Positions 6,099 to 6,921 of a stretch of 6,921 nt of DNA are shown here, piece by piece (position 1 is the first letter of the stretch; each line of letters begins with the position of its first letter). The stretch lies in contig JAITHO010000156.1 of the NCBI GenBank assembly GCA_031279915.1, forward strand, positions 1 to 6,921. Reading direction: 5' to 3'. Made by a program: the position numbers and the translations under genes. The notes under the pieces are model-generated. The model saw only the letters and a list, made by a program, of their open reading frames with translations. It made no database searches and was not told where the DNA came from. Origin of the DNA: Tannerellaceae bacterium (GTDB lineage Bacteria > Bacteroidota > Bacteroidia > Bacteroidales > Tannerellaceae).

Positions 6099-6921
6099 AT
6101 GTTCATCGTACAGAACTATACCCTTGCCATCATCTTCTGCATCGTCACCATGCTTTGCTGGGGATCATGGGGCAACACGCAGAAGCTGGCCTCACGCGCC
6201 TGGCGGTACGAATACTTTTACTGGGACTACGTGATAGGCCTCCTATTCTTCTCCCTGCTCTGCGCCTTCACCCTCGGAAGCATAGGCAGCCAGGGGAGGA
6301 GCTTCCTCGCCGACTTGGCGCAGGCCGACATGGATAGCCTCCAAAGCGCCTTCCTCGGAGGAGTAATCTTCAATGCGGCCAACATACTCCTCGCCGCCGC
6401 AATCGCTATCTGCGGACTGTCGGTTGCCTTTCCCGTCGGAATCGGACTGGCTCTGATACTCGGCGTGATCGTTAACTGGATTGGATCATCAAAGGGCGAT
6501 CCGGGAGCCATCTTTACCGGAGTGGCCCTCATCGCCACAGCCATACTGTTCAACGCCGTCGCATGGCGGAAGGCCGCAAGCCGGTCGACCAAAGTATCCG
6601 GCAAAGGAATAGCCGTTGCCATACTTGCCGGACTGATAATGGCCTTCTTCTACCGCTTCGTGGCCGCATCAACCGACCTCGACAACTTTGCCTCCCCAGC
6701 TGCTGGAAAGCTCACGCCCTACACAGCCGTGGTAGTATTTGCCGTTGGCGTATTTGTAAGCAATTTCCTCTTTAATACAATCGCAATGCGCCGACCGGTG
6801 GCAGGCCCTCCAATCGCTCCCTCAGGATACTTCAAGGGCCGCCCGCTCACGCATCTGGTTGGAATCCTCGGAGGAATGATCTGGTGCCTGGGGCAATCCT
6901 TCAGCATGATAGCCTCCGGAG
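6099..6921 (+). CDS. GRP-family sugar permease, RbsU/RbsT-like (3' end missing)
   Basis: The frame opens at ATG 6099 and stays open to the window end, giving 274 residues of an expected ~330-345. It is an inner-membrane protein with about eight visible hydrophobic segments (near 7-26, 43-61, 84-105, 107-128, 136-155, 170-190, 208-230 and 251-271) out of the ten usual for the family. The opening YTLAIIFCIVTMLCWGSWGN, with the CWGSWGNTQKL motif, and YEYFYWDYVIG are hallmarks of the glucose/ribose porter branch of the drug/metabolite transporter superfamily. Short polar loops such as SSKGDPGA (130-137) and RRPVAGPPIAPSGYFKG (231-247) separate helices. With ribokinase in the same operon, ribose is the likely cargo, taken up by proton-coupled or facilitated transport. 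Another pentose or a nucleoside remains possible. There is no Shine-Dalgarno, and the gap to the previous gene is 34 bp. The truncation is due only to the window edge. Confidence 0.88.
   Translation, partial: MFIVQNYTLAIIFCIVTMLCWGSWGNTQKLASRAWRYEYFYWDYVIGLLFFSLLCAFTLGSIGSQGRSFLADLAQADMDSLQSAFLGGVIFNAANILLAAAIAICGLSVAFPVGIGLALILGVIVNWIGSSKGDPGAIFTGVALIATAILFNAVAWRKAASRSTKVSGKGIAVAILAGLIMAFFYRFVAASTDLDNFASPAAGKLTPYTAVVVFAVGVFVSNFLFNTIAMRRPVAGPPIAPSGYFKGRPLTHLVGILGGMIWCLGQSFSMIASG

Noticed and set aside
6155..6622. Short frames at 6155-6337 (+) and 6227-6622 (-)
   Set aside because: Both overlap the permease in other frames; the permease frame has clear membrane segments and family motifs, while these translate to Arg/Pro-rich noise.

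Overview
The window looks like chromosomal DNA from a member of the Bacteroidales (Bacteroidota). Four of the six proteins start with lipoprotein signal peptides. One of these has the acidic tract after the lipid-carrying Cys that marks surface lipoproteins in this phylum. Start codons are preceded by A/T-rich leaders with no Shine-Dalgarno sequence. TATATTTG, a perfect TAnnTTTG -7 box, sits just upstream of the operon. By eye the base composition is near half GC, which would fit an Alistipes-like or Muribaculaceae-like lineage better than a low-GC Bacteroides. That genus-level guess is weak.

Layout: (1) 1-1212, +, the 3' part (about 403 residues) of a surface lipoprotein with beta-propeller-like repeats; its start lies upstream of the window. 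(2) 1213-1306, a short convergent gap containing a long imperfect hairpin. (3) 1307-2545, -, a lipoprotein with a right-handed parallel beta-helix, probably polysaccharide-related but of unproven activity. (4) 2546-2883, a divergent intergenic region with GC-rich hairpins, a 16-bp direct repeat and putative promoters for both flanking genes; part of it looks like an interspersed repeat. (5) 2884-6921, four co-directional genes with gaps of 48, 67 and 34 bp, very likely one operon: ribokinase (rbsK), a lipoprotein ADP-ribosylglycohydrolase with a C-terminal beta-sandwich, a small lipoprotein of unknown function, and a GRP-family (RbsU/RbsT-like) sugar permease cut by the window end.

Read together, region 5 is a ribose-scavenging operon. 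An envelope-anchored ADP-ribosylglycohydrolase-fold enzyme would cleave an N- or O-ribosyl bond in a nucleoside-, ADP-ribose- or ribosyl-type substrate. The inner-membrane permease would import the freed ribose, and ribokinase would convert it to ribose 5-phosphate for the pentose phosphate pathway. The small lipoprotein is the undescribed member. No regulator, SusC/SusD pair or nucleoside hydrolase is visible here; any of these could lie downstream. The beta-helix and propeller genes are transcribed separately and nothing in the sequence ties them to ribose. No RNA genes, insertion sequences, CRISPR arrays or phage genes were found.
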